Shown: positions 1-6,271, counted from the stretch's first letter. The stretch: 6,531 bases of DNA from Fusicatenibacter_A intestinipullorum (GCA_019117495.1 DWZP01000001.1:1-6531); one strand, 5' to 3'. Translations and numbers: made by a program. Notes: generated by a model from the sequence alone, not told the origin.

Positions 1-59
1 AAAATATTATTAACGGCGTTTAGTTTTTCTTCAAAAGTAAATTTACTTGATCTAGCCAT
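1..59 (-). CDS. IS3-type transposase orfA-like protein, N-terminal fragment (runs off the window)
   Basis: Reading the minus strand from the ATG at 59, 19 complete codons give MARSSKFTFEEKLNAVNNI, after which the gene leaves the window. A basic start followed by K-(F/Y)-(S/T)-FEEKL-x-AV is how many IS3-family orfA proteins begin, just ahead of their helix-turn-helix, where they bind the element's terminal repeats. A strong ribosome binding site (AAAGGGGG, 77 to 70) lies 10 bases upstream of the ATG. That the frame is a real gene is well supported by this site and the open frame. The family assignment rests on a short resemblance recalled from memory. A helix-turn-helix regulator is the main alternative. 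Whether the element is intact cannot be seen. Confidence 0.55.
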   Translation of the reverse strand, partial: MARSSKFTFEEKLNAVNNI

Positions 60-128
60 AAAAAATATGCCCCCTTTAGATTTTAGACAGTTCTATTATT
101 TTAACTGTCTGCTCTAATGGGAGCATAT
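60..128 (-). terminator. Long imperfect palindrome plus T-run ahead of the transposase-like gene
   Basis: Left arm 65-92 pairs with right arm 103-128 around a 10-base loop. There are 8 bp inside (AGACAGTT/AACTGTCT), a 4/2-base internal bulge, then 5, 3 and 6 bp separated by single mismatches, making 22 bp in total. On the minus strand the hairpin is followed by six T (65 to 60), as in a Rho-independent terminator. The 3' arm contains the ribosome binding site of the transposase-like ORF (77 to 70), so a transcript entering from the right would either stop here or have that site base-paired. The upstream secreted-protein gene runs in this direction and has no other visible terminator, so this is also its probable transcription end. 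Confidence 0.7.
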
Positions 129-130
129 CA
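105..130 (-). repeat. Possible terminal inverted repeat of an IS3-like element
   Basis: Read on the minus strand from 130, the sequence begins TGATATGCTCCCATTAGAG and continues into AGACAG. IS3-family ends begin with TG, and related Firmicutes elements often carry a C-rich block followed by TTAGA and AGACAG. The same motif appears inverted at 68-90 (TGCCCCCTTTAGA, four T, then AGACAG), forming the palindrome. The exact boundary could be near 126 or 130. The other end of the element and any target duplication lie outside the window, so this call is tentative. Confidence 0.35.
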
Positions 131-166
131 ATATTCCGATGCGGATTTTTTATGCAGTTTTAAGTT

Positions 167-757
167 TTACCAGCCTATGCCAACCCAGGGACCATGATGA
201 TGTCCGCCGCCTATGCCGATGCCTATTCCGATAGGGATGTGCATGCCGTTATCTGTATCTTCATCAAGTTTCATGAACCAGAATTTATAAATAACTGTAC
301 CGTTGGCGGCAGTTTCATTTTCTTCAATGCCGCCGGTAATACGGTAACCGTAGTATTTGCGGCCTGATTCTTCGCGGCTCTGGATAAATTTAACGAGATA
401 GTTATAAATTTCTTCGTTATTGGTGTAAAGATGGTTTACGCGTTCTGCCGGTGCTTTTTTGAACAAATCGCGGCGAGTATCGTCATCCTTGGTGTCAATT
501 ACATAAGCAATATACTTGTTTTCTTCAAGTTCAAGGTAGCATTTATTGTTAGTGCCCTGCTGAAGTTCACTGTTCATTGCTTCTTTGTCAATTAAAATTT
601 TAATATCATCGTTTGCGTTTTTATCTTTTGTTTCTTCTTTCTGTTCGGTTGCAGCGGCCGGTTCTTTGGCAGTCTGTTCTGTTTCGTTATCTGCCGCCAG
701 AGCAAAATTGGCAAAGCAGAAAAAACATAAGGTTAAAATTAAAGCCAGTTTTTTCAT
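167..757 (-). CDS. Secreted protein of unknown function with a Gly-Ile/His-rich C-terminus
   Basis: A 196-residue protein that I do not recognise. Residues 1-21 form a classic signal peptide: KK, a hydrophobic core, then cleavage after ALA, giving a mature start at A22-D23. No lipobox cysteine is present. Residues 23-52 are a low-complexity linker rich in E, K, T, A and N. Residues 53-170 look like a compact mixed alpha/beta domain with one cysteine (C73) and aromatic strands near 135-165 (RKYYGYRI, VIYKFWF). Residues 175-196 are alternating Gly-Ile, then GGGHHHG and a Trp-ended tail. The ATG at 757 is preferred over the GTG at 763 because the AGAAGG ribosome binding site (770 to 765) sits 7 bases before the ATG but only 1 base before the GTG. 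It is transcribed alone, away from the oxidoreductase operon. Envelope or extracellular location is inferred from the signal peptide. The HHH cluster could bind metal, but nothing else supports that. Confidence 0.85.
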   Translation of the reverse strand: MKKLALILTLCFFCFANFALAADNETEQTAKEPAAATEQKEETKDKNANDDIKILIDKEAMNSELQQGTNNKCYLELEENKYIAYVIDTKDDDTRRDLFKKAPAERVNHLYTNNEEIYNYLVKFIQSREESGRKYYGYRITGGIEENETAANGTVIYKFWFMKLDEDTDNGMHIPIGIGIGIGGGHHHGPWVGIGW

Positions 758-781
758 AGGCACACCTTCTTTCTTACTTTA

Positions 782-810
782 ATTTTAAAATACTGTAACG
801 GCAGTGTCAA
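782..810 (-). promoter_or_regulatory. Sigma-A promoter of the secreted-protein gene
   Basis: On the minus strand there is a perfect -35 box TTGACA (810 to 805), a 17-base spacer and a -10 box TAAAAT (787 to 782, 5 of 6 matches). Transcription would start near 775, just before the AGAAGG ribosome binding site. Near-consensus boxes with ideal spacing suggest a fairly strong, constitutive promoter. Confidence 0.8.
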
Positions 811-894
811 ATAATAAAAAATCGGGACATTGTCTATCCCACAGCGTTTTTACTTAAATTTTTCTGAAAACTCGGCGCGTAAAATATTCTTTTT

Positions 895-914
895 TTTTAA
901 CAAATGTGTTAAAA
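895..914. promoter_or_regulatory. Perfect 8-4-8 inverted repeat, candidate operator of the oxidoreductase operon
   Basis: TTTTAACA (895-902) and TGTTAAAA (907-914) are exact inverted copies around the centre AATG. The left arm contains the predicted -35 box, so a dimeric repressor bound here would block RNA polymerase. The arms do not clearly match a regulator consensus I can name. They differ from textbook Rex, CcpA cre and FNR boxes. The A/T-rich outer four bases add less information than the inner AACA/TGTT. Confidence 0.5.
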
Positions 915-925
915 TTACTTTAAAT
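897..925 (+). promoter_or_regulatory. Predicted promoter of the oxidoreductase/symporter operon
   Basis: There is a -35 box TTAACA (897-902, 5 of 6 matches to TTGACA), a 17-base spacer and a -10 box TTAAAT (920-925, 4 of 6). Transcription would start near 932, giving a leader of about 27 bases with an AGGA ribosome binding site at 946-949. The -10 box is imperfect, and an alternative TAAAAT lies at 910-915, so the assignment is moderate. Confidence 0.5.
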
Positions 926-958
926 AATGATTAAGAAATCAGTTTAGGATGTGACGAA

Positions 959-2419
959 ATGGATTTTATCAAAGAGGTGGATATCGTCGTTGTTGGCGGC
1001 GGTGTTGTAGGTTGTGCAATTTTGCGCGAACTTTCCAGGTATAATGTAAAATGTGTTTTGCTTGAAAAAGAGCCGGATATTGCCTGCGGTACAACCAAAG
1101 CCAACAGTGCTATTCTGCATGCCGGTTTTGATGCACCTACCGGCAGCATGAAAGCAATTACCAATGTTTTGGGCAACCGTTTGTATCATCAGCTGGAAGA
1201 TGAGCTGGACCTTGATATTAAATGGACCGGTTCTCTGGTTGTTGCTGTTAATGATGAAGAAGTTGAAACCTTGAAAGAGCTGCTTGAACGCGGTAAAAAT
1301 AACGGCGTACAGGGCCTTGAAATTTTAAACCGCGAACAGGTTTTGGAAAAAGAACCTAACCTTACCACAGCTGTGGCTGCTTTGTGGGCACCGAGCGCCG
1401 GTGTTTGCTGGCCGTTTGAAGCTGCGCTGCGTTTTGCACAGTGTGCCGTTCAAAACGGAGCAGAAGTTATCCGTAACTGCCGCGTAACAGGGTTTGTTAA
1501 AGAAAACGGCAAAATTGTCGCTGTTGAAACAAATCTCGGCGCAATTAAAACCAAATGCGTTATTAATGCGGCCGGTGTTTATGCTGATGAAATTGCCTAT
1601 CTTGCCGGTGATAACAGCTTTAAAATTCATCCGCGCAAGGGCGAATATATTTTGTTTGACAAAACTGCCTGCAATGATTTGGTATATGGCGTTGTATTCC
1701 CTACTCCTGCCAAAAATTCCAAAGGCATTCTGGTTTGCACAACCACTCATGGCAATACCTTTATTGGGCCTAATGCCAACGATATGGAAGATAAAGAAGA
1801 TACTTCCGTTACCGCAGGCGGCATGGACCAGATTATTGCTTCTGCCCGCAAGCTGATACCGAATTTGCCGATGGGCGCTGCCATTACGGAATTTGCCGGT
1901 CTGCGTGCAGTTTCTGATACCGGTGATTTTATTATCGGCGCATCTGAAGTTGAAGGCTTGTTTAATGCCGCAGGCATGCAGTCTCCCGGTTTAACCGCAG
2001 CTCCTGCCGTGGCAGAAGAAATTGCCGAAGCTGTTGGCAATTTTATGCCTTTGGAGAAAAAAGCAGATTTTAAAGCTGCTTTGCCGAAACAAATTCACTT
2101 TACACGTTTAACTGATAACGAAAAACATGATTTGATTGAAAAAGACCCACTGTTCGGACGCGTTATCTGCCGCTGTGAAACAGTAACCGAGGGCGAAATT
2201 GTAGCTGCTATAAAAGCTCCCTGCGGTGCAACTACCGTTGACGCTGTTAAACGCCGTACCCGTGCCGGTATGGGACGCTGCCAGGGCGGCTTCTGCGGGC
2301 CGCGCGTAACGCAGATTTTAGCACGTGAACTTGGAATTTCCGTGGCCGATGTGCTGAAGGAACGTAAGGATTCCCATTTATATTACGAAAAAACAGATGT
2401 GAAAGGCGGACAGGAATAA
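959..2419 (+). CDS. GlpA-like FAD-dependent dehydrogenase with C-terminal [2Fe-2S] (BFD-like) domain
   Basis: A 486-residue flavoprotein of the DAO/GlpA family. FAD binding is seen in the Rossmann motif GGGVVG (13-18) with E36 at the end of strand 2. The DAO fold runs to about 365, including the family-typical GLR (314-316) followed by SDTGDFIIG and an NAAG-x-QSPGLTAAPA stretch that closes the FAD site. A C-terminal BFD-like domain (about 398-460) has four cysteines, C404-x-C406-x34-C441-x4-C446, the spacing expected for a [2Fe-2S] cluster. Homologues are usually annotated as anaerobic glycerol-3-phosphate dehydrogenase, oxidising glycerol-3-phosphate to dihydroxyacetone phosphate. The same architecture serves other 2-hydroxy-acid or amino-acid dehydrogenases, so the substrate is not proven. 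No membrane helix is visible. The ATG at 959 has AGGA 9 bases upstream. The stop codon overlaps the next start (TAATG), implying coupled translation. C-terminal length and motifs look complete. Confidence 0.88.
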   Translation: MDFIKEVDIVVVGGGVVGCAILRELSRYNVKCVLLEKEPDIACGTTKANSAILHAGFDAPTGSMKAITNVLGNRLYHQLEDELDLDIKWTGSLVVAVNDEEVETLKELLERGKNNGVQGLEILNREQVLEKEPNLTTAVAALWAPSAGVCWPFEAALRFAQCAVQNGAEVIRNCRVTGFVKENGKIVAVETNLGAIKTKCVINAAGVYADEIAYLAGDNSFKIHPRKGEYILFDKTACNDLVYGVVFPTPAKNSKGILVCTTTHGNTFIGPNANDMEDKEDTSVTAGGMDQIIASARKLIPNLPMGAAITEFAGLRAVSDTGDFIIGASEVEGLFNAAGMQSPGLTAAPAVAEEIAEAVGNFMPLEKKADFKAALPKQIHFTRLTDNEKHDLIEKDPLFGRVICRCETVTEGEIVAAIKAPCGATTVDAVKRRTRAGMGRCQGGFCGPRVTQILARELGISVADVLKERKDSHLYYEKTDVKGGQE

Positions 2420-3681
2420 TGAAAGAGCTTTATGATATAGTAATTGTCGGCGGCGGTCCTGCCGGGCTTTCGGCTGCTTACAGCGCATGGCAGAACGGTG
2501 CCAAAAGCGTGCTTGTAATTGAGCGTGACCGCGAACTGGGCGGTATTTTGCAGCAGTGCATCCATAATGGTTTCGGCCTGCATCATTTTAAAGAAGAGCT
2601 GACCGGACCCGGTTATGCACACCGCTGCATTGAACTTGTAAAAGACAAACCTGAAATTGAATGCCTGACCGATACTATGGTTTTGAGCGTTGAAAAAGAT
2701 AAAACAGTTATTGCTGTCAGCCCGGAACATGGTTTGATTAAAGTTCAGGGCAAAACAGTTATTTTAACCATGGGCTGCCGTGAACGTACCCGCGGCGCTA
2801 TCCGTATTCCCGGCGAGCGCCCTGCAGGCGTATTTACAGCCGGTGCTGCACAGCGCATGGTAAATATGGAAGGCTATATCCCGGGTCATAAAATTGTAAT
2901 TTTGGGCAGCGGCGATATCGGCCTTATTATGGCGCGCCGTATGAGCCTTGAAGGCTGCAATGTTCAGGCTGTTCTGGAAATCTGCCCGTTCTCCAACGGT
3001 TTGACCCGCAATATTGTACAATGCCTTAATGACTATAATATTCCTTTGTATCTTTCGCATACAATTGTAAAAATCCATGGTAAAGACCGCGTAAACGGCA
3101 TTACCGTTGCCAAGGTTGATGAAAAAATGCGCCCGATTCCGGGTACGGAATTTGATATCGACTGCGATACCGTCCTTTTATCCGTCGGCCTGATTCCGGA
3201 AAACGAACTTAGCCGCGGGCTGGATTTAAAAATGCATCCGCTTACCAACGGCCCGGTTGTTGACCAGCACCGTCAGACCAGCCTGCCCGGTTTTTATGCA
3301 GCAGGCAACGTTGTGCATGTGCATGACCTTGTTGACTTTGTTTCTGAAGAAGCGGAAATTGCCGGTAAGTTTGCTGCGCTTGAAGCACAGGGAAAACTTG
3401 ACAATGATACTAAATTTGTAACGGTAACGGCAGAAAAAGGCGTGCGTACATGCGTGCCTCAATGCCTCAATCTGCCCAAAGCAGGAGAACAGGTACGTTT
3501 GTTTATGCGTGTGGCAAACCCCGAGCGCAAGGTTAAACTGGTAGTAAAAAGCGGCGAAAACGTAGTTTTGCAGAGAATGCTGCCGGTTGCCAAACCCAGC
3601 GAAATGATTGCTGTTGATATACCTGCTGCCAAAGCTGAGCTGATAGGCGACAGCCTGACTGTATTTTTGGATAAGGAGTGA
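2419..3681 (+). CDS. FAD/NAD(P)-dependent oxidoreductase, GlpB-position partner flavoprotein
   Basis: A 420-residue pyridine-nucleotide-disulfide-oxidoreductase-like protein. The first dinucleotide motif is GGGPAG (11-16) with E35 for FAD. It is followed by GGILQQC-x-HNGFG (41-53), a conserved patch in this subfamily. The second motif, GSGDIG (163-168), would bind NAD(P). The FAD-closing segment GFYAAGNV lies near 290-300. About 80 residues at the C-terminus (roughly 340-420) form an extra beta-rich region without cofactor motifs. The usual redox CxxC/CxxxxC pair of disulfide reductases is absent. In this gene order the protein most likely passes electrons between the GlpA-like subunit and NAD(P) or another carrier. 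That role is inferred from context and family. Its ATG shares one base with the upstream stop, and AGGCGG and AGGA lie just before it. The enzyme is related to the alpha subunits of octopine/hydrogen-cyanide-synthase-type amino-acid dehydrogenases as well as to glycerol-linked operons. Confidence 0.85.
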   Translation: MKELYDIVIVGGGPAGLSAAYSAWQNGAKSVLVIERDRELGGILQQCIHNGFGLHHFKEELTGPGYAHRCIELVKDKPEIECLTDTMVLSVEKDKTVIAVSPEHGLIKVQGKTVILTMGCRERTRGAIRIPGERPAGVFTAGAAQRMVNMEGYIPGHKIVILGSGDIGLIMARRMSLEGCNVQAVLEICPFSNGLTRNIVQCLNDYNIPLYLSHTIVKIHGKDRVNGITVAKVDEKMRPIPGTEFDIDCDTVLLSVGLIPENELSRGLDLKMHPLTNGPVVDQHRQTSLPGFYAAGNVVHVHDLVDFVSEEAEIAGKFAALEAQGKLDNDTKFVTVTAEKGVRTCVPQCLNLPKAGEQVRLFMRVANPERKVKLVVKSGENVVLQRMLPVAKPSEMIAVDIPAAKAELIGDSLTVFLDKE

Positions 3682-3689
3682 TAAGGCTG

Positions 3690-4052
3690 ATGGCTGAAAC
3701 ACGTGTAATGAACTGCATTATGTGCCCGATGGGCTGCGAAATGACTGTTACTGTTGAAAACGGCAAGGTTATTGATGTGAAAGGCAATACCTGCCCGCGC
3801 GGCGCCAAATATGCAAATGATGAAGTAACAGCTCCCAAAAGAATGCTGACAACAACCGTACGCATTGAAGGCGGCATGCTGCCTTTACTGCCGGTAGTGT
3901 CCGAAACTGTGCTTCCGAAGGAAAAAGTTTTGGACTGCGCTGCTTTTTTGCGCGGCGTAACTGTTAAAGCGCCGGTAAAAACCGGAGATGTAATTGTAAA
4001 GGATATCTTGGGGTTGGGCGTTAATATTATTGCCAGCCGTGATATGCTGTAA
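3690..4052 (+). CDS. DUF1667-type four-cysteine protein, probable Fe-S subunit of the dehydrogenase
   Basis: A 120-residue protein starting MAETRVMNCIMCPMGCEM. Cysteines C9-x2-C12-x3-C16-x18-C35 resemble the N-terminal [4Fe-4S] motif of molybdopterin oxidoreductases, followed by CPRGAKYA. This pattern and the position directly after two GlpA/GlpB-like flavoproteins match the DUF1667 family, whose members sit in this trio in Clostridia, Negativicutes and Thermotoga. I infer that it binds an iron-sulfur cluster and takes the place of the GlpC electron-transfer subunit. The ATG at 3690 is chosen, with AAGGAG (3673-3678) 11 bases away and AAGG (3683-3686) 3 bases away. An in-frame GTG at 3678 would add four residues and overlap the upstream gene, but it sits directly on the ribosome binding site. 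The C-terminal half (about 50-120) has no further cysteine pairs except C90. Confidence 0.85.
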   Translation: MAETRVMNCIMCPMGCEMTVTVENGKVIDVKGNTCPRGAKYANDEVTAPKRMLTTTVRIEGGMLPLLPVVSETVLPKEKVLDCAAFLRGVTVKAPVKTGDVIVKDILGLGVNIIASRDML

Positions 4053-4077
4053 AATTTTTATTGTAAGAGGTGCCTAA

Positions 4078-5481
4078 ATGGACTTTCTGGATAATTTAGT
4101 TCTTTCGGTGAATGACGTTTTATACGCTTATGTTCTTATTATTCTTCTTGTCGGCCTTGGTATCTGGTTTACCTTCAGAACCGGCTTTGTGCAGCTGCGC
4201 TGCATTAAGGAAATGGTGCGTCTGCTTTGCACCAATGTTGGTGCATCAACCGAGAAAAACCATATTTCCCCGTTCCAGGCTTTTTGTATCAGTACCGCTT
4301 CCCGCGTAGGCGTTGGCAATATCGCAGGTATCGCCATTGCGATTATCGTAGGCGGCCCGGGCGCAATTTTCTGGATGTGGGTAATGGCACTTATAGGCTC
4401 CGCTACCGGCTTTGTTGAAAGCACGCTGGCGCAGATTTATAAAGTTCCGCGCGCAGAAGGCGGTTTCCGCGGCGGCCCGGCTTATTATATTAAAAATGCA
4501 CTGCATAATAATTTTATGGCTGTTTTGTTTGTAGTTTTAATATGCAGCACTTATGGCCTTATTTTTAATTCCGTGCAGGCAAATACCATTACTTTGTCTT
4601 TGCAGGGTGCTTTTGGCTTTGACAGGACTACCGTGGGCATTATCGTTTCCATTATGACTGCTATGGTTATTTTCGGCGGTATTAACCGTATTGCCAAAGT
4701 TTCCGAATGGATGGTTCCTGTAATGGCAGGTATTTATCTGTTAATTGCTTTTTATGTTGTTATTAAAAATATCAATTTAATGCCGCAGGTTATTTACGAT
4801 ATCGTTACTTCCGCATTCAGCCTGAATGCTGCTTTTGGCGGCGGCATGGGCCTTGCAATGATGACCGGTATTAAGCGCGGCCTGTTTTCCAACGAAGCAG
4901 GCATGGGTTCAGTTCCTAATGCTGCGGCTACCGCAACTACCGACCATCCTGTAACACAGGGCCTTATTCAGGCTTTGGGCGTATTTGTTGATACGCTTTT
5001 GGTATGTACTGCATCGGCATTTATTGTAATGCTCTCCAAAGATTACATGGGTGTAGGGCTCAGCGGTATTGAACTTGTGCAGTATGCGCTTGTGGAACAT
5101 ATCGGCGCATGGTCGTCTATTTTCCTGGCGGTAATGATTTTCCTCTTTGCGTTCAGTTCCATTATCGGCAACTACTATTATGGTGAAATTAATATTGCAT
5201 TTATGTGGCAGAGCAAAAAAGCGCTTAATATTTTCCGCATATTTGTAGTATTAATGGTTATGTTTGGTTCCGTTGCCAAAGTAAGCCTGGTTTGGAACCT
5301 TGCCGACCTGTTTATGGCGCTTATGGCAATTACCAACCTTATTGCTATCAGCAGGCTTGCTCCGAATGCTTATCTGGCGCTGAAAGATTATCTGGCACAG
5401 AAAAAAGCAGGTATTAAAGACCCTGTTTTCAAAGCTTCTGTATTGAAAGATAAAACCGGTGTTGAAGTTTGGAAAGATTAA
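4078..5481 (+). CDS. AGCS-family sodium:alanine/glycine symporter
   Basis: A 467-residue inner-membrane transporter with about 10-11 hydrophobic helices, a normal length for the alanine-or-glycine:cation symporter (AlsT/DagA-like) family. Family signatures are clear: GVGNIAG near 78-84 followed by GGPGAIFWMWVMALIG, the GGPAYYI segment near 135-141, and the hallmark FSNEAGMGSVPNAAATA (N272 to S278 in its core). It would import alanine, glycine or a related small amino acid with Na+ or H+. The exact substrate cannot be read from sequence. The ATG has AAGAGGTG (4065-4072) 7 bases upstream. Only 25 bases without a terminator separate it from the DUF1667 gene, and a strong terminator follows, so it is the last gene of the operon. 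Co-transcription with a dehydrogenase complex suggests a shared substrate or a link to amino-acid metabolism. This is an inference. Confidence 0.93.
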   Translation: MDFLDNLVLSVNDVLYAYVLIILLVGLGIWFTFRTGFVQLRCIKEMVRLLCTNVGASTEKNHISPFQAFCISTASRVGVGNIAGIAIAIIVGGPGAIFWMWVMALIGSATGFVESTLAQIYKVPRAEGGFRGGPAYYIKNALHNNFMAVLFVVLICSTYGLIFNSVQANTITLSLQGAFGFDRTTVGIIVSIMTAMVIFGGINRIAKVSEWMVPVMAGIYLLIAFYVVIKNINLMPQVIYDIVTSAFSLNAAFGGGMGLAMMTGIKRGLFSNEAGMGSVPNAAATATTDHPVTQGLIQALGVFVDTLLVCTASAFIVMLSKDYMGVGLSGIELVQYALVEHIGAWSSIFLAVMIFLFAFSSIIGNYYYGEINIAFMWQSKKALNIFRIFVVLMVMFGSVAKVSLVWNLADLFMALMAITNLIAISRLAPNAYLALKDYLAQKKAGIKDPVFKASVLKDKTGVEVWKD

Positions 5482-5512
5482 TTTGATTTTTGTAGTATTA
5501 TAAATAAAAAAG

Positions 5513-5557
5513 ACCCATATGCTGCTTTTGATTTACGGCAGTGTATGGGTTTTATTT
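5513..5557 (+). terminator. Rho-independent terminator of the oxidoreductase/symporter operon
   Basis: ACCCATATGCTGC (5513-5525) pairs with GCAGTGTATGGGT (5538-5550) as a 13-bp stem with two G-T wobbles and a 12-base loop. TTTATTT (5551-5557) follows. An A-run precedes the stem, so it could also work weakly in the opposite direction. It lies 31 bases after the symporter stop codon. Confidence 0.88.
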
Positions 5558-5562
5558 TCATG

Positions 5563-5592
5563 TTGAAATTGACTGATAAGTCATTGTATAAT
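5563..5592 (+). promoter_or_regulatory. Probable promoter of the membrane-protein gene
   Basis: A -35 box TTGAAA (5563-5568, 5 of 6 matches), an 18-base spacer and a perfect -10 box TATAAT (5587-5592). Transcription would start near 5599 in a very AT-rich leader of about 35 bases. Several overlapping TATA-like hexamers (for example 5596-5601) make the exact start uncertain. Confidence 0.6.
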
Positions 5593-5632
5593 ATGTATAA
5601 AATATATTATAAGATAAAATTATGAAATAAAC

Positions 5633-6271
5633 ATGAAAAGGAATGATATAAAATTGAAGTTTAAATTTCAGGTTACGCCGCAGGATTTATTAAGTATATT
5701 TTTGCTTTTGGCATGTTACCCGTTAGCACAATTTTTACCGCCTGAATGCGGCTGGGAAAACGGCCTTATAGAAAATGCTCAAGCCATACTTTTATTAATT
5801 GGCGCAATGTTTTGTTTTAACTGTGCTTTTTATTATTTTAAAGGTATGGGCTATACAATAGGATTGCTTTATTTTATTATGTTCATGCGTGAATTGAGCT
5901 GGGGCAGAGTATTTTTTCCAAAAGAAACTATTGATGAAATGGGACCTAAATTTATCAGTATGAGCAGTATTCCTCAGCATAATTTTATTAATGCCATTAT
6001 AGGCATAGTGATAGCTGTTATTTTATATGGTTTTTATAGGTTTATGCCATGGAAAAAACTGATTTTCGAAATTAAATTTCCAATAATCAGTGCGGTTATT
6101 GGAATTATTGCTATTATTCTGCAATATGGTGGCGAACATGTCTGGTTTAGTGCTTTGACTCATCCGCAAAATCAGACTTTGGAAGAATTTGCAGAAATGA
6201 TAGTTTATGTAGAGATGCTTAATGTTACGCAGTACTACGGATTTGAATATCTGAAATATGTAAAAAAATAA
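5633..6271 (+). CDS. Multi-pass membrane protein of unknown function (E-N-G / R-E-x-S-W-G motifs)
   Basis: A 212-residue protein with hydrophobic segments at about 17-36, 47-68, 72-86, 118-137 and 147-165, and a possible sixth near 186-203. Polar residues recur at helix ends: E42-N43-G44 with E47, R86-E87-L88-S89-W90-G91-R92, H116-N117, E168-H169, and E184-E185-x2-E188. From memory this order resembles a widespread uncharacterised membrane family with an EDGP-x-EW motif, then EEISWGQR and LHN. I cannot assign a function. The start is uncertain: the ATG at 5633 has no good ribosome binding site, while AAGGA (5638-5642) lies 11 bases before an in-frame TTG at 5654, which would remove seven residues. 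A three-codon ATG-AAA-TAA sits at 5622-5630. The gene is visibly more AT-rich than the operon before it. It has its own promoter and ends against the rRNA promoter with no terminator. Confidence 0.82.
   Translation: MKRNDIKLKFKFQVTPQDLLSIFLLLACYPLAQFLPPECGWENGLIENAQAILLLIGAMFCFNCAFYYFKGMGYTIGLLYFIMFMRELSWGRVFFPKETIDEMGPKFISMSSIPQHNFINAIIGIVIAVILYGFYRFMPWKKLIFEIKFPIISAVIGIIAIILQYGGEHVWFSALTHPQNQTLEEFAEMIVYVEMLNVTQYYGFEYLKYVKK

Noticed and set aside
135..151. TCCG-ATG-CGGA followed by a T-run on the plus strand
   Set aside because: A four-base stem with a three-base loop is too weak for a terminator, and no plus-strand gene precedes it.
585..782. Plus-strand frame of 65 codons opposite the secreted-protein gene
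   Set aside because: It is antisense to the signal peptide and linker region, has no ribosome binding site, and its composition reflects the repetitive opposite strand.
824..840. Small hairpin GGGA/TCCC followed on the minus strand by GATTTTTT
   Set aside because: Only four base pairs with a 9-base loop. It lies upstream of the minus-strand promoter, where no gene needs a terminator.
1325..1750. Long minus-strand open frame of 141 codons inside the GlpA-like gene
   Set aside because: It is a shadow of a strongly supported coding frame, and its translation shows no recognisable motif.
3678..3689. GTG start adding four residues to the DUF1667 protein
   Set aside because: The GTG overlaps the AAGGAG ribosome binding site. 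The ATG at 3690 is better spaced and starts closer to the cysteine motif.
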